From: Ophiosphaerella korrae
Lineage: Eukaryota > Ascomycota > Dothideomycetes > Pleosporales > Phaeosphaeriaceae
DNA: 64,000 nucleotides
Assembly: GCA_028456385.1 (NCBI GenBank)
Contig: JALNQF010000112.1
Span: 1-64,000, forward strand
Reading direction: 5' to 3'
Below are positions 23,041 to 34,795 of the stretch, piece after piece. The stretch's first letter is position 1. The number at the start of each line of letters is the position of its first letter. The position numbers and the translations under genes were made by a program. The notes below the pieces were generated by a model. The model worked only from the letters and a program-made list of their open reading frames with translations, had not been told where the DNA came from and made no database searches.

Positions 23041-25061
23041 TAGTTGGGCACCTTATGTTACGCGTATGCGATTACCTCACGAATCACAGGGTCCAATTGG
23101 AGCGAGGCTGACGTTCCCCCCTAAACGGTCAGACCATTCCATAGTAGGGCGGATGTACCCACACAAGGCGTGGTTTTGCCCGGACCGCGCAAAATTATTG
23201 CCCCCTTTAAAATTGCTATGCCCAGACGTATCAGTCTTTTTTATTTGGTTGCTTGATTACAAAATGTCTGTTCTGGTAAGGCGTCGAAGCAATCAAATTG
23301 AAAAAGCGCTGACTCTGTTTCAATAAAGACTCCTATCAAAACCAACAATATACGATAAATAATGTAGAATGATGGCCTTGCATTTGTGATCAAGACCGAA
23401 ATCAAACATAAAGAAGGATGTCATTAACCCCCGGTCTTGGGAATAATGGGCTTTGTGTTGATGGGGCTTCGCCTGCTGCAAAGGCTTGCAGAGAAGCAAG
23501 GTATACGCTAGCGTACGGTAAAGTAAGGAAAGGATACGTAACGTTCTTGATTGTGTCCCTCGTACGCAGTTAAGGTGGTGTTGTGTATATATGTTTCCGT
23601 GCATAGGCCCTTGGGCCTGTGCGTCTTCTTACCCCTGATGCCGTGCGTAACAGCTCGTTCGTTGGTTTGGGCTGGCCCGTACGGACACTTTGTTAGTATT
23701 TCAAAGCTGGCCACCTAAAGTATACATTTCTAGATAAGTCTTCTTAGAAGTCTTGTTCATTGAGAGACACATCGCTAATGACTGAATTATCTCCTAAGGG
23801 CCCAGGCGAAGCGGAAGACCCTTCCGGCCTATTTTTCTCATTCTAAGAACATCGCTTGCGGTAACTAGCCCCCAACGCACACGCCACACACGTACCCAGG
23901 TACGTAATATGCTACGTAGAGGTTCTTACCAAGCATTCAATTTGTTATTGCGCTTGAAATAAAGAAATGAAGCTTGATTTTGTTGTTTATTGGATGTGCG
24001 GACATCCAGACTTTATTCAATCTTCTCTTGTAGCAATAACGATAATTTCAGCATTGACCTCTGCTTCCTCCAGTCACGCTTTGCTGGCACAATACGCGTC
24101 CAATATTTCCCCTGAAGATCTATCACAGCTGGATTTTGCATGGGATTCGCATCTGGGCATAGGATTCGCAGTTGGATGCCTGAGGTTTCCAAGTTTGCTA
24201 TTACCTCATAACTTACAGTCCCCTGAAACGAACCAACGCCGTCAAAATACGCCTAGAAGATGTCTTTTGAAGATTTATGCATATACCTACTACGCGTGGG
24301 TGTTGTAATCCATCCGGTCATTTCCCTGTCTTTGTGGTTTGGACTAGGATATCTGTTGTTCAAAGTCATTCGGCTTGGGATAATGTCACGAATCGTAAGT
24401 CAGTTGGGACTGTTCTGTTTACAGAAAGAGATTCCTTGTTTAGTTTTGCCTCATTGGCTAATACAATATATAGACATAACAGTATTCCCTATACATTACT
24501 AGACTTTATCAATTAGCAACATTGTATGACTGGAAGTTTACCACTTGTCCTCGGAAACAACTCGCATACTGGAAATTAGGTTGAGGATTCCCGGATTTAA
24601 AGTCCTAAAAAGGAAAATATAAGGATGGGCAGCCTTTTTCATAAGCATAATAACCGGAGTACTTTTTATTCCACCAACTTAGGGCTTTAGTATCGATTTA
24701 TCTTGGCATTTGACACCTGAGCAAGCTAATAGACTGTTTAAGAAACTATTTTCGATCTTAACTTGAAACCTAATTGATGCCAAAATGGAGGGCCGAAGTA
24801 AACGTCATGAAAGGTGCCTAAATTGCTTGTTGAAAGTATACTTGTTGTATCAATACAGTCTTAGATTCGCGATATGAAGAAACACCAAATCGGAAAGGAC
24901 CACGGGTCGTGTTATATACAATGGCATTGAAGATTTGACTGATTACATATCGTTCAAAGTTGATATCGACTGGTACAATATCAACAGGAATTTTTCCTTT
25001 GAAATTGTGTTGGCCCTTGTCTACATGTTACGCGAAGTTTACTTTGGTACATACTGCTATA
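23041..25061. other. gene-poor stretch
   Basis: Two kilobases without a supported gene. Frames near 23967-24300 have hydrophobic stretches but no family match, start context or splicing. The sequence is AT-rich toward 24500-25000. Confidence 0.5.
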
Positions 25062-26126
25062 CTAATAGGCCTTGACACCAGCTAACCGCAAGATTTGATC
25101 TGTAATGATAGGCTTCTCTATAGGTTCCTTCCTGTTCATTGGGCATTCTTTTCCGTCACGGAGAGGCGGGCCTGACTTGTGAATATTGCAATGTGGCCAG
25201 TGACTAGTACCTTCCCACTCTTTGAACAAGCTCGCCTTGTACTCAAGGTCTTCCTTCTTCGCAAACTTAGCAGGGGTCATGCAAACATATTGTACGTGGC
25301 GGATCAAGTCGCCTTGTGGATGCTCTGCGTAATGCATAGTTCTGCTGTCCCAAAGAACCTGATATTTGATTAGTAGAATTTCTTTTAGCAAAGGACATTG
25401 AAAGTAACTCACCAGGTCACCAGGATCTAAGTTTAGCTTCTTAAGTGTGCAGCCACGGTTTTCGAACCACTTTACGTCTTCCTCCTTGAAAATGAAGAGA
25501 TCTCTAATATCAGCTTCGGCCGGAGGCTTGTCTTCGTGATCACCCTGCTCTCTCCTCTCGCTGAAGAACTCGTCAAACAGTTTTGAGCTTCCCCTCATCA
25601 GAACGAGGCCACCATCCTTATCTCCATTGGGCTGATAGTTGAGCAGTCCTTGAACACATTGCATACCTTTGCGATGCTCTGACTGATCGCAATGCGGCCA
25701 CGGGCTCCATTTGAGATCCTTTTGTCTTGGTAATGTGATATTCATGCCGTCGAATGAAACGAGTAGCTCATCTGTGCCCCAAAGCTTGGTAAAAACATCA
25801 AGCACTTTGGGCTCTGTGCGTGCATCCCAAACAAACTTCTCGTGAGAAGATGCATATGTAAAGTACATCCCGCCCTTGAAGCTCACGGGAAGATGTTTTG
25901 ATGTCCATGTGCTCTCGTCATTCGGGTCGAATCCAAGGTTGAAGGATTGTAGCCATTCAATTTGCTTCTTCTTATAGTACTCTGCGCGTTCGGGTGTAAT
26001 GACATTCTTGATAACTGCGCATCCGTCGCGGTGAAAATCGTCGCGCCAATCACCATATGTTTTACCATCGTGTTGGATGAGGTCGACACCTGAGTCAGGC
26101 TTTGGTTCTTCAGCATGAGGTGCCAT
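25062..26126 (-). CDS. PhyH-family Fe(II)/2-oxoglutarate dioxygenase A (2 exons)
   Basis: Phytanoyl-CoA-dioxygenase-like oxygenase, 336 aa after splicing. Exons in coding order are 26126-25413 and 25358-25062. The 54-bp intron is in frame and open, so an unspliced reading would add 18 false residues. The iron-binding HxD is in WPHCDQ (His145, Asp147) and the distal His is in SRTMHY (about residue 247), followed by an Arg in the next strand. DGGLVLMRGS is a typical turn of the double-stranded beta helix. It is clearly paralogous to the dioxygenase at 31998-33118, sharing YGDWRDD, FNLGFD, VSFD and a QGL-N-PNG-DGGL block. It is divergent from the S15-type hydrolase. The substrate is unknown. Confidence 0.9.
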   Translation of the reverse strand: MAPHAEEPKPDSGVDLIQHDGKTYGDWRDDFHRDGCAVIKNVITPERAEYYKKKQIEWLQSFNLGFDPNDESTWTSKHLPVSFKGGMYFTYASSHEKFVWDARTEPKVLDVFTKLWGTDELLVSFDGMNITLPRQKDLKWSPWPHCDQSEHRKGMQCVQGLLNYQPNGDKDGGLVLMRGSSKLFDEFFSERREQGDHEDKPPAEADIRDLFIFKEEDVKWFENRGCTLKKLNLDPGDLVSYFQCPLLKEILLIKYQVLWDSRTMHYAEHPQGDLIRHVQYVCMTPAKFAKKEDLEYKASLFKEWEGTSHWPHCNIHKSGPPLRDGKECPMNRKEPIEKPIITDQILRLAGVKAY

Positions 26127-26746
26127 CGTTTTGCTTCAAAGTGAAGATGTATTGCTGGGAATGGTGATCAAAATATTGAATGAGCTGAACAGTAAGAATG
26201 AAATGGCAAGAATTTTATAGTTCTTGCCGTAAAGTTGTAGGCATTTAATGTTGTAGGTGGTAGAGCTTCGGATTTTCTCCGCATTTCTCCACAAATACTC
26301 CCCCACAAAGACCGATCCAAACTCGTTGGCGTCGGAAAATCTGTGGTTGAGCCGAGGCGGCGCCACATCAAATTCCGATCTTTACAAAAGTGAGACGAAA
26401 TTTAGCTCGTACAAACCAGTGGCAACAGCAGTGTGATTGGACCTCGCTAGACTGTAACATGCATAGACCCTGTGACATTCTCGACAAACTTCAACGTAAG
26501 TCTTATTCCCACTATTCTAATACGCTGGGAATGTCAGAGTCTAATTCGGAGATGTGGGCATCGCGGCGAGCGGGGATGAACTCGCGATGTGGGGGAAACG
26601 GAATCTGTTTCACCGAGTTATCTCGACGCGTCGCGTTAAGCTGAGGACCATTTTTGGTTCAAGTAGAAGCTTCGAAGTCTTCATTAATTCTGTTTGCCAT
26701 CTTTTTCCATCCTTCTACAGGTCCATCTCTCTACTTCGGGTTCACA
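26127..26746. promoter_or_regulatory. divergent promoter dioxygenase A / S15 hydrolase
   Basis: 620 bp between divergent start codons. It contains tttctccgcatt at 26274-26285 and cccacaaagaccga at 26302-26315. Both elements have counterparts in the promoter of dioxygenase B: an exact inverted copy of the first, and a one-mismatch copy of the second. They are candidate binding sites of a shared regulator. Confidence 0.5.
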
Positions 26747-28587
26747 ATGCCTATCCCTTTCCAGATCGCTTACAAGCCTGTAGCAAAACCTGAAATCGGC
26801 GTCAACAACTACCATGAATTCTCGCCAGGCAAAAGCGAAGTCCTTAAAAAAGGTACCCGACCATACAATGCGCGAGCACTCGAGTCCGATATCCGCATCG
26901 ACCACGACGTAGAAATCAAGGTACGAGACGGATGTCGACTCTACGTCGATATATACCGGCCTGCGGACGCAAAAGACGACGAGAAGCTCCCAGCAATACT
27001 CAGTTGGTCGCCTTATGGCAAAAAGTACTCCTCACTACACATGCTAGGCCCTATCTGTCTTTGGAAATGCTGCGTTCCGGATGAAGCATTGAGTGGATTA
27101 GAAAAGTTCGAAGGCCTCGATCCTGTCACCTGGTGCCCACGTGGATACGCGATCATATCAGTAGACAGCCGAGGAACAGCCAATTCAGATGGATCGATTT
27201 CTCTGATGGGCTCGCAGGACGCAGAAGATGCGTATGATGCGATCGAAGCCATCGCTGCCATGCCGTGGTGCAATGGCAAAGTGGGCATGGCTGGTAACTC
27301 TGCGCTCGCAATCATCCAATGGCATGTCGCATCATTACGTCCGCCACATCTCGCAGCGATCGCGCCTTGGGAAGGCTCGGGCGATCTGTTTCGAGAACAA
27401 TTTGTCCGTGGCGGCGTTTTCAGCATGCACAACTTCGATCTCATTACACATTTCATCATCAAAACGAATAATCCCGGAGGTGGTGTCGAAGATATGGCAG
27501 AGATGTACCGCCGGTCTTCTGTTTCAAACACATACTGGGCAGATAAGCGTGCTGATATGAGTAAGATCGAGTGCCCGGTTTTTATTGGTGGCAGCGATGT
27601 CAACAGCATGCACGCAATGGGTGCTATTAGGGGCTGGATGGAGATTCCACACGACAAGAAATGGATTCGCTGGTGCTCATATCAAGAGTGGTACGAGCTA
27701 TACGTTGTGAAACACTCTCATGATGAATTACAAAAGTTCTTTGATAAGTATCTGAGGAATGTTGATAATGATTGGGAAAAAACTCCGAAAGTGCGATGGT
27801 CCGCCCTACAGTTTGGAGATCGCGAGGCAATTGATGATATCGAGCTCGCCGACTATCCAGTTCCAGACACACAGTACCGCGAATTCAGTCTTTCGAGCTT
27901 CGGTCTCCAGGAAAGCCCAGTAACAAACACTGAAGTTGTCTCTTATAACTCCGAGGATAAAACATCATTAGCTGATTTTAAGTACACTTTCAAACAGAAA
28001 TCGCGACTCATTGGACTCCCAAAGGCAGTCCTCTACATGTCCTGCCCCTCGCATGATGACCTCAATGTATTCTTAATTCTTCGTAAGCGGGATAAGAATG
28101 GCAAGCTGCTAATGCATCTCACATTCCCCTTTTCCGCAATACCACAAAAGTATAAGAGCATCGATGACCTCCCAGAAAATGAGCGACAGAGTCTCAATTT
28201 GCATCTGGGGAGTGTGGGTGTACTGCGTGCCAGTCATCGAAGGTTCATCCCGGAGAAGTCCATCCACGAGCAATTTCCATTCCACCCACACGACATTGAG
28301 GAGAAGATCCCACCAGGCGAGATAGTTAAGCTGGAAATTGGTATCTGGACTATGGGTGTGGACTTTGATGAAGGAGAGTCCATTAGTTTACAAGTAAGCT
28401 TCCTGCCCTTGCTCATTTTGTTCTTCGCTGATCATACACAAAGGTATCAGGATTTTTCCCCGGATTGGCAGAATTCTCCGCATTTTCCAAAGAGAGGCCA
28501 GATCATGAAAAGAACAAGGGCGAGCATAGGATACACATTGGCCCAGACACTCCGAGTAGACTCATCTTGCCCTTTGTCCCATTATAG
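26747..28587 (+). CDS. CocE/NonD-type hydrolase (peptidase S15 family, 2 exons)
   Basis: Alpha/beta-hydrolase of 596 aa with the S15 catalytic domain and a C-terminal jelly-roll domain. Exons are 26747-28393 and 28444-28587; splicing restores the usual ending HRIHIGPDTPSRLILPFVP. Recognisable blocks are VRDGCRLYVDIYRP, SWSPYGKK, YAIISVDSRGT, then the nucleophile region GMAGNSALA with Ser185. Residue 310 in the block WIRWCSYQEW is Cys, where I recall relatives having His; this may affect the catalytic triad. Family members hydrolyse esters or amides. The start at 26747 gives MPIPFQIAYKP; an open frame runs 31 codons upstream but lacks family character. Position in the dioxygenase cluster suggests a role in the same pathway. 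Confidence 0.87.
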
Positions 28588-29353
28588 CTATTTCCAGACG
28601 CCTGAATGCATATACTGCTTCGTAACTCACTTTAATCGCTTCCTTTGTGCATATCTACGTGCTCGACAATCTGCGATCGTGTTGATTGTTTTGTGCACTG
28701 ATGTCGGGTCGCATGTTGTTTCTTCACTTAACTTAGTATCATTATATTGGATTTACTCAATACAGAAGTGTTTAACGGACGCTTACATTGCATAACTCAG
28801 ATGACTATTGCTAGGCAGTGTTGAACTTCGGTAGAAGCCCGGATGATACTAGTTTGACCGTGTAAAAGTGCCGTGCATTTGGGCGTGGCAAGAATCAGCC
28901 ACCGCCCGCCTTCCGATCGCACTTGTCATGCTAATTGCTTAGACCAAGATTGCCACGATTCAGCACGATTTCCCCGCTAATCCACCCCGCAAATCGCAAC
29001 CCTAGATTCAAGCTGCATTGGAATTAAGCAGATATAGCCGAGTTGTGGAGCGCAACGCACACCCTGCAAATGCTAACCCCAGACTGAAGCTGCATCAAAC
29101 TTGGCCATAGTACACCGGGTTGTGGAGTGCAACGAATCTGGGCGCCAACCACCTGGTCGGTTGTGGTGGGAACTCCGAATGATTGCAAGGTTGCGGAATC
29201 GTCCCCTGAAGCTCATATACCACTCGAGTGGCCCTTCAACTCAGCCAGTAGATTACTTTGCTCGACCGGCGGTTGGACGAGCGGAAGTTACACCATATTG
29301 TCTATAAATTTCTTGTCCTCATATCATTTGTCAAGTGTTGCTTTCTCGACATC
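28588..29353. promoter_or_regulatory. upstream region of the MFS gene with tandem duplication
   Basis: About 770 bp between the hydrolase stop and the transporter start codon. It holds two diverged copies of a 77-bp unit (listed separately) and no gene. Confidence 0.5.
28985..29138. repeat. imperfect tandem duplication, period 77 bp
   Basis: Landmarks repeat exactly 77 bp apart without gaps: gcaaat at 28989 and 29066, aagctgcat at 29010 and 29087, gttgtggag at 29042 and 29119. The copies are diverged between landmarks, so the duplication is not recent. It lies 215-370 bp before the MFS start codon and may duplicate regulatory sites. Confidence 0.85.
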
Positions 29354-31295
29354 ATGCGCGACGAAAAAAGCGATGGAAAACTCTCAGAGGTGGCTGTTGA
29401 GAGGTTCGAGGACCTCTCCGACGGCGAGGCGCAAAGCAAACATGCACACCCAACTCTTGGAGCAATGGGAACCGTTACTATTACGGACATGGATGAGATC
29501 TATCTGGTACCGGCTCCCAGTGCTGATCCGCGAGGCAAGCCTCTTATCCTCCGCTTTACACTGAGCGATATTAACTCTTGTTAGATCCCCTAAATATGGC
29601 AATATGGAGGAAGATTACGGTAATTGTCTTGCTATCAGTTTGTAAGTAGTGTCTACCGTTTCTGCAAATCCACTTCTAACCTTGCACCAGTTTCGTGCAT
29701 TGGACTTTCACTTGTGTCCGGATTTGGTGGTCTTCTCGTCTTTTATATCCCAACATATGCTGCCAAAGGTGCAACATATGCTGATATCACTGCTCTCATG
29801 ACATATCCATCTATGTTTATGGGTGTAGGATGTCTCCTTTGCACACCTTTGGCTTTGGCAATTGGCAGAAGACCTGTCTATCTTGGAGCCTTGGTACTAC
29901 TCATCGGAAGCGCCATATGGGCTGCCTACGCGAAGAATTATAACTCTCATCTCGGAGCGAGAATGCTTCTCGGTTTTGCAACAGGGCAGAGTGAAGCACT
30001 GGTACCGATGATGATCCAGGTAAGCCAGCAGCCTTGCTTCAACCTGAAGTTGATAGAAGACTAACGCGGTCGCGATGGCAGGAAATTCATTTCATACATG
30101 AGCGCAGTACTTTTCTAACATGGCAAGTCGCAACTCAAACCATCCTTGCTGCTGTAATGATCATCACCGCATCTCCGATTGCGGGAGCTATTGGCCCAGG
30201 GAATTGGTATGTGATGGGGGCTGGTCTTAGTGCCCTGACGCTTGTGTTATCAGTATTTTTGGTTCCGGAAACCAGGTATAACCGGTCCCTACTTGCATAC
30301 GGCCAATTTTCTGAGGATGAGGGAGGGGAAGGAGATGGGGAGCGGTCAACAGCCTCGCCACCCGTAAAACTGTCTGAGAGACCTGCATTAGATATGGTCC
30401 GCTTCCCACCACGAACGGTATGGTCAGATATGCGTCTTTTTGTTGGGGATATTGACTGGGCAGAGGGGTGCTATGGATTTATTGTAAGTTATTCTCCCTT
30501 CTGATCTTTGACGTTGCAGCAAAGTGCAAGCTAACTTTCCACAAGAACACATTCCAAGTTCTTCTATTCCCTAACGTAATGTGGGCTTTCTGCTTGAACG
30601 GTCTGACAATGTGAGTCGAACGCAGCATCTTCATAGCACTGTATTGCTAACAATACTTTAGCGGCACCCAGATAGCCATCGGAACAACCTACGGTAATAT
30701 CCTTACACACGCACCTTATAATTGGAGCGACAGTTCCGTTTCATACGTGAATGCTGGACAAATCGTAACTGCTTTGATTGCGTTACCACTCCTCGGAAAC
30801 GGATCAGACTTCGTAATCAAATGGCGAGCCAAGCGAAACGGCGGCGTTCACGAACCTGAGAATCGACTCCTCTTACTATGGATCCCATTACTTACAGGAA
30901 TCATCTCATTTGTGCTGTACGGCCAGGCTGCTCAGCATCCTGAAAAGTACCATTGGTTCGTTTTCGTTTTCGTCGTTGCTGCATCCCATTTCGCCTTTGT
31001 TGGTGTCAACATTGCCGCAATCACATATCTTTTGGACTCATACCCTGCCCGACCAGGACCAATTTTGGTGGTTATTACCGCGTTCCGTGGTTTTGTATCT
31101 TTTGGCACGAGCTATGGTGTTGCAAAGTTTATCGACACTGCTGGATATGATGGGTCTTTCGGAACCTATGCTGGGCTTACGGCTTTCTTTGGATTGCTTG
31201 GTGTCCTTGTGTTCTTCTCTGGCAAGCGCATCCGTATTTTTACCGGGCGTTGGGCAACCAAAAAGAAGTCTGGGAAGGCTTCCATGTCTCACTGA
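29354..31295 (+). CDS. MFS transporter, 12 membrane segments (6 exons)
   Basis: Plasma-membrane drug/metabolite-type major facilitator. Exons are 29354-29534, 29585-29641, 29691-30019, 30082-30483, 30546-30610 and 30662-31295. The hydrophilic N-terminus (MRDEKSDGKLSE) is followed by DPLNMAIWRK before helix 1, a familiar fungal arrangement. Helices 1-6 include CIGLSLVSGFGGLLVFY, LCTPLALAIGRRPVYLGAL and GARMLLGFATGQSEALVP; helices 7-12 follow a hydrophilic loop rich in Glu/Gly. LVPETRYNRSL near the middle is typical of HOL1-like/DHA1 fungal transporters. The first intron has a GC-AG border (GCAAGC donor, TTAG acceptor, attaac branch site); no GT donor gives the conserved join. Its cluster position suggests export or uptake of a pathway compound. 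Confidence 0.9.
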
Positions 31296-31997
31296 GTACC
31301 ACAAAAATCTTGGGACGCCAGTTTCATGATAACTATTATGAAAGACGATTTTGGTGAAGCAGGGAACACTGTGGTGGGATTTGCAGCACATGACTATTCA
31401 GAGTAAATTTAATCTTTCCCGCTCATCAAGTGCCGTCTACCATCAATCTAGATGTTAATACTTTGCTTTATGATGATATTATTGAAACAATGGATAATGC
31501 AGATCGCAAAATGACTACGAAAAGTCAGGTACTGATTTCAGGTACTGAATTTCAAGATAATATGCATAACGGAATGTTCAAATCAGGATTCTTTCAATAT
31601 TTGCTGTTCGGTGCCCTTAGAATTCCCTGCTTCCAAACAACGGAAAAAGGATGAAGCCATGATTGGAAATGATCGCAAGAAATTTTCAGTGAAATCTTCT
31701 GTTGAATATTCTCAATAACAGTCATCTTGTAAGAAAGCAACTTTACCCAGCCAAAACAGGCAAGAATAATACACATCCACGGTATATCTTGAATAGAATA
31801 GTATGTACACTACAACTAATTTGCAGTCTGACACATGCACGATCAGTACTCCATCAGTCCGTTCTGCTTTGCTTAAGGATCAGTTTTGGAATAAAATACT
31901 CTTTGTACTTTTCTGAAGGCTAGCTAGTGTGTAATGACTGGCTTGGAAGCTTACTAAATACTTCTGCAGCAAACGAAAGTGCTATGCCCACACCCAA
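31296..31997. other. convergent 3' intergenic region
   Basis: AT-rich 700 bp between the MFS stop and the stop of dioxygenase B. No supported gene; presumably both terminators. Confidence 0.55.
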
Positions 31998-33118
31998 TTA
32001 CGCTTTTATGTACGGAATACCTGTCAACTTAAATGTTCGCTCGTTCATAACAGGCTTGTTCACTGGCTCAAAGCGGTTATGGGGATCATCCTTACCGTCC
32101 CTCTTAGCTACATTAGAGCCAGTGTGCCTAGCATTTGGCCAATGTGTTGTTCCAACCCAACGTTCGTACGCATCCTTCTTGCGCAGAAGATCCTCCTGAG
32201 TTGCATCTGCTACAGGCATATAGCAGGTGTATACGGCAAACCTAGGCTGGTTGGTCTTCGAGCTGAGGTTATAGTGTGGTGTTCGCGAATCCCTTCGAGT
32301 TATTAACATATTGCATTCAGCTGCTCTAGCATAACAGCAAACATACCATAGTAGTAGGTCGCCAGGCTCCGCGCAGACCTTGATCCAGTTGAGTCCCCTG
32401 TTCTTGAGCCAACTCATACCATTTTCAGTGAAGCCGAACCACTCGGGAGTCCAAGCTGGGATACGTGGCTCATCCGCCATAGCCTTATGGAACTCATCCG
32501 AAACTAGATGACCTCCCGGGCATACTATAAGTCCTCCATCATCTGGACCATTTGGAAGGAGATTAACTAGACCCTGTAAGCATCGGAAACCCGGTTTAGC
32601 TGGATCTTGATCTTGATGTGGCCAGGGCTTGTTGGGTGGTATATCTTCACGACTGTAGCATTTATTAGTTTTCATCCTCAGTAGGTTAAAAACACTCACT
32701 TCGGGAAACTGAAGTTGATAGCATCAAATGAGACAATCAAATCCTCAGTGTCGTACACTTTTTCGAATGCTCCAACTACACCTGGCTCTCCCCTTATGCC
32801 CCATGCGAAATCCTCATGTGTGACAGCATACTGAAGACACATGCCCTTTTCGGTGATGAGAGGGAGTTTGTCTTTATGGACAGTTGTGGGGTCGTTGCGG
32901 TCGAATCCAAGGTTGAAACCCTCCAACCAACCGTACATCTGGTTAGCGTAGTTATCAGCTCTTTCACGAGGAATAGCACCCTTTACGACGGCATAGCCAT
33001 CACGAGCCAGGTCGTCCCTCCAGTCTCCGTATACAGTATCAGACCCATCAACTTTCATTGCCCTATCTTTTACACCCTTAAGTGTCACGGGCGATGTCTT
33101 TGTTGTGGTTGAGATCAT
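31998..33118 (-). CDS. PhyH-family Fe(II)/2-oxoglutarate dioxygenase B (3 exons)
   Basis: Second phytanoyl-CoA-dioxygenase-like enzyme, 339 aa. Exons in coding order are 33118-32700, 32652-32347 and 32292-31998. HxD lies in WPHQDQ (His152, Asp154). The distal His is in SRTPHY after the last splice, with the following strand Arg in QPRFAVY. Shared blocks with dioxygenase A run through the whole protein (VYGDWRDDLARDG, GFNLGFDRND, LVNLLPNGPDDGGL, THWP), so the two arose by gene duplication and now differ widely in sequence. It is divergent from the flavin monooxygenase. The pair may act on successive intermediates, which is inference. Confidence 0.9.
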
Positions 33119-33484
33119 GATGAGTGTTGGATGATAAAAGTCAGATATCGGATTACTTCGAAGCTTGACAAATGTAACAAGGTCGCTTCACCAAAATATA
33201 GCTAAGTATTACCAAGACCCTACAATTGCCAAGAATATAGGGCGACCGCTGCAGCCCACATGTGTCCCGTCCGGCCCACCAAGACCGACACGGGTTTCAC
33301 ATCTGCACCCCACATTCCGCTGGAATGCGGAGAAACCAATTGAATGAGAATGGTTACTTTTATCCCTATGTCTAGACCAAAGATCTATTCACAAACACAA
33401 GGATGCCATCTCTAGTTCTAATCAAATTTACATTCTCAACTTCTGTTGCTTTGCTTCTTCTCTATAGAAACACGATATCTTACG
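33119..33484. promoter_or_regulatory. divergent promoter dioxygenase B / flavin monooxygenase
   Basis: 366 bp between divergent start codons. It contains cccaccaagaccga at 33275-33288 and aatgcggagaaa at 33324-33335 (the reverse complement of tttctccgcatt). Near matches of both occur in the promoter of dioxygenase A. Confidence 0.5.
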
Positions 33485-34795
33485 ATGTCATCGTCAACTC
33501 CATTCCGGATCATCATCGTGGGAGGAGGTATCGCCGGCATGGCGACGGCCATCTCCTTGCGTGGCCCAAACCGACAAATAACCATTCTTGAGCAATCTCG
33601 GCTTGGCTCTGAGATTGGCGCTACCATATCACTGCAACCAAATGCAACCCGTATCTTACAGCAAACATGGCATCTTGAAGATGCCCTCAAGGAAGCCTCT
33701 GGAATGATAGACTGTGGTTTTCGTATTTACAATGTCGATGGAAAACGAGTCAACGAAATCCCTTTGAAAACAAAAACAAAATACGGTGCAGATCGCATCA
33801 TGTGGCACCGACAGGATCTCCACAATTATCTCCGAACTAAAGCATTGGCTGCTCCTGGCACAGAGCTACGAACATCGTCTCGGGTGAAAGATTGCGACCC
33901 AAATCTGGGATCAATAACGCTTGAAGGTGGCGAAATTATTCAAGCAGATCTTATCATTGGTGCAGACGGTATACATAGCGGCTTACGCTCCATTTTGTTT
34001 GATAAAGCCGTAGAGGCCAAGCCAACTGGGCTCTCTGCGTACCGCTTGATGATGCCTTCATCTGTTCTTGAGGACAAAGCGCCTGAATTTGCCAACAACA
34101 TAAATCCACGAGAGCCATATACGTCGATGGTTGTGGCTCATGATTGTCGTCTGATTATGGGCCCGGCGCGCGATGGTGAGCTATATAGTGTTGTTGGTTT
34201 GGTACCAGATGAAAAGATGGAGGAGGAGCCGAACAGTGCGCAGTCATGGGTCAGGGAAGGTGATCGAGACAAGATGCTTCACACATTCCGTAACTTCCCA
34301 CAGTGGACAAAAGATATGTTGAAGCTTGCCAACAGTATTGGGTTGTGGCAGCTCCGCGACCTGGATCCTCTTGATACCTGGACACGCGGACGGCTTATCC
34401 TAATTGGTGACGCTGCACATGCCATGCTCCCAACACAAGGCCAAGGTGCCAGTCAAGCCATAGAAGATGCTGAAGCACTTGGTGCATTCTTTCATGATTT
34501 CAACGGCCAACCATCTGTCGAAGAAATCATCACAACCCTCGATCAGGTGTTCAAGGTCCGTTATGATCGCGCTTCTCTGATCCAAAGTATCAGCCGTGAT
34601 TCTGCGAGGCCAGGAACCGAGCAGGGAAGTAAAGTAGTCAAAATGCGACCTGACGAGTTCATGGACTACAACTGTCTATACAAAGGGGCAAAGCAGTGGC
34701 TGCGGGATCAAGGGGGCGCAGCACCAGAGACACCACTGAAAGGAGAGTGCATGGATAGAGAACATGCCGTCAAGTCCCAGACGATATCAGCATAA
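33485..34795 (+). CDS. group-A FAD monooxygenase (salicylate-hydroxylase-like)
   Basis: Single-exon flavoprotein of 436 aa, expected to hydroxylate an aromatic or related substrate with NAD(P)H and oxygen. It has the N-terminal FAD dinucleotide motif VGGGIAGMATAISL, the DG motif DLIIGADGIHSGLR and the C-terminal FAD ribityl motif LIGDAAHAMLPTQGQG, all in normal order and spacing. The Met at 33485 (MSSSTPFRIIIVGGG) is chosen because it places the FAD motif at the usual distance from the N-terminus; an open frame extends 13 codons upstream. There is no signal peptide or C-terminal membrane anchor. It lies in the dioxygenase cluster, between dioxygenase B and the regulator. The substrate cannot be read from sequence. 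Confidence 0.92.
   Translation: MSSSTPFRIIIVGGGIAGMATAISLRGPNRQITILEQSRLGSEIGATISLQPNATRILQQTWHLEDALKEASGMIDCGFRIYNVDGKRVNEIPLKTKTKYGADRIMWHRQDLHNYLRTKALAAPGTELRTSSRVKDCDPNLGSITLEGGEIIQADLIIGADGIHSGLRSILFDKAVEAKPTGLSAYRLMMPSSVLEDKAPEFANNINPREPYTSMVVAHDCRLIMGPARDGELYSVVGLVPDEKMEEEPNSAQSWVREGDRDKMLHTFRNFPQWTKDMLKLANSIGLWQLRDLDPLDTWTRGRLILIGDAAHAMLPTQGQGASQAIEDAEALGAFFHDFNGQPSVEEIITTLDQVFKVRYDRASLIQSISRDSARPGTEQGSKVVKMRPDEFMDYNCLYKGAKQWLRDQGGAAPETPLKGECMDREHAVKSQTISA

Noticed and set aside
29258..29353. Upstream extension of the MFS N-terminus
   Set aside because: The upstream open codons begin at a non-ATG or weak context and show no conservation; the Met at 29354 gives a normal N-terminus.
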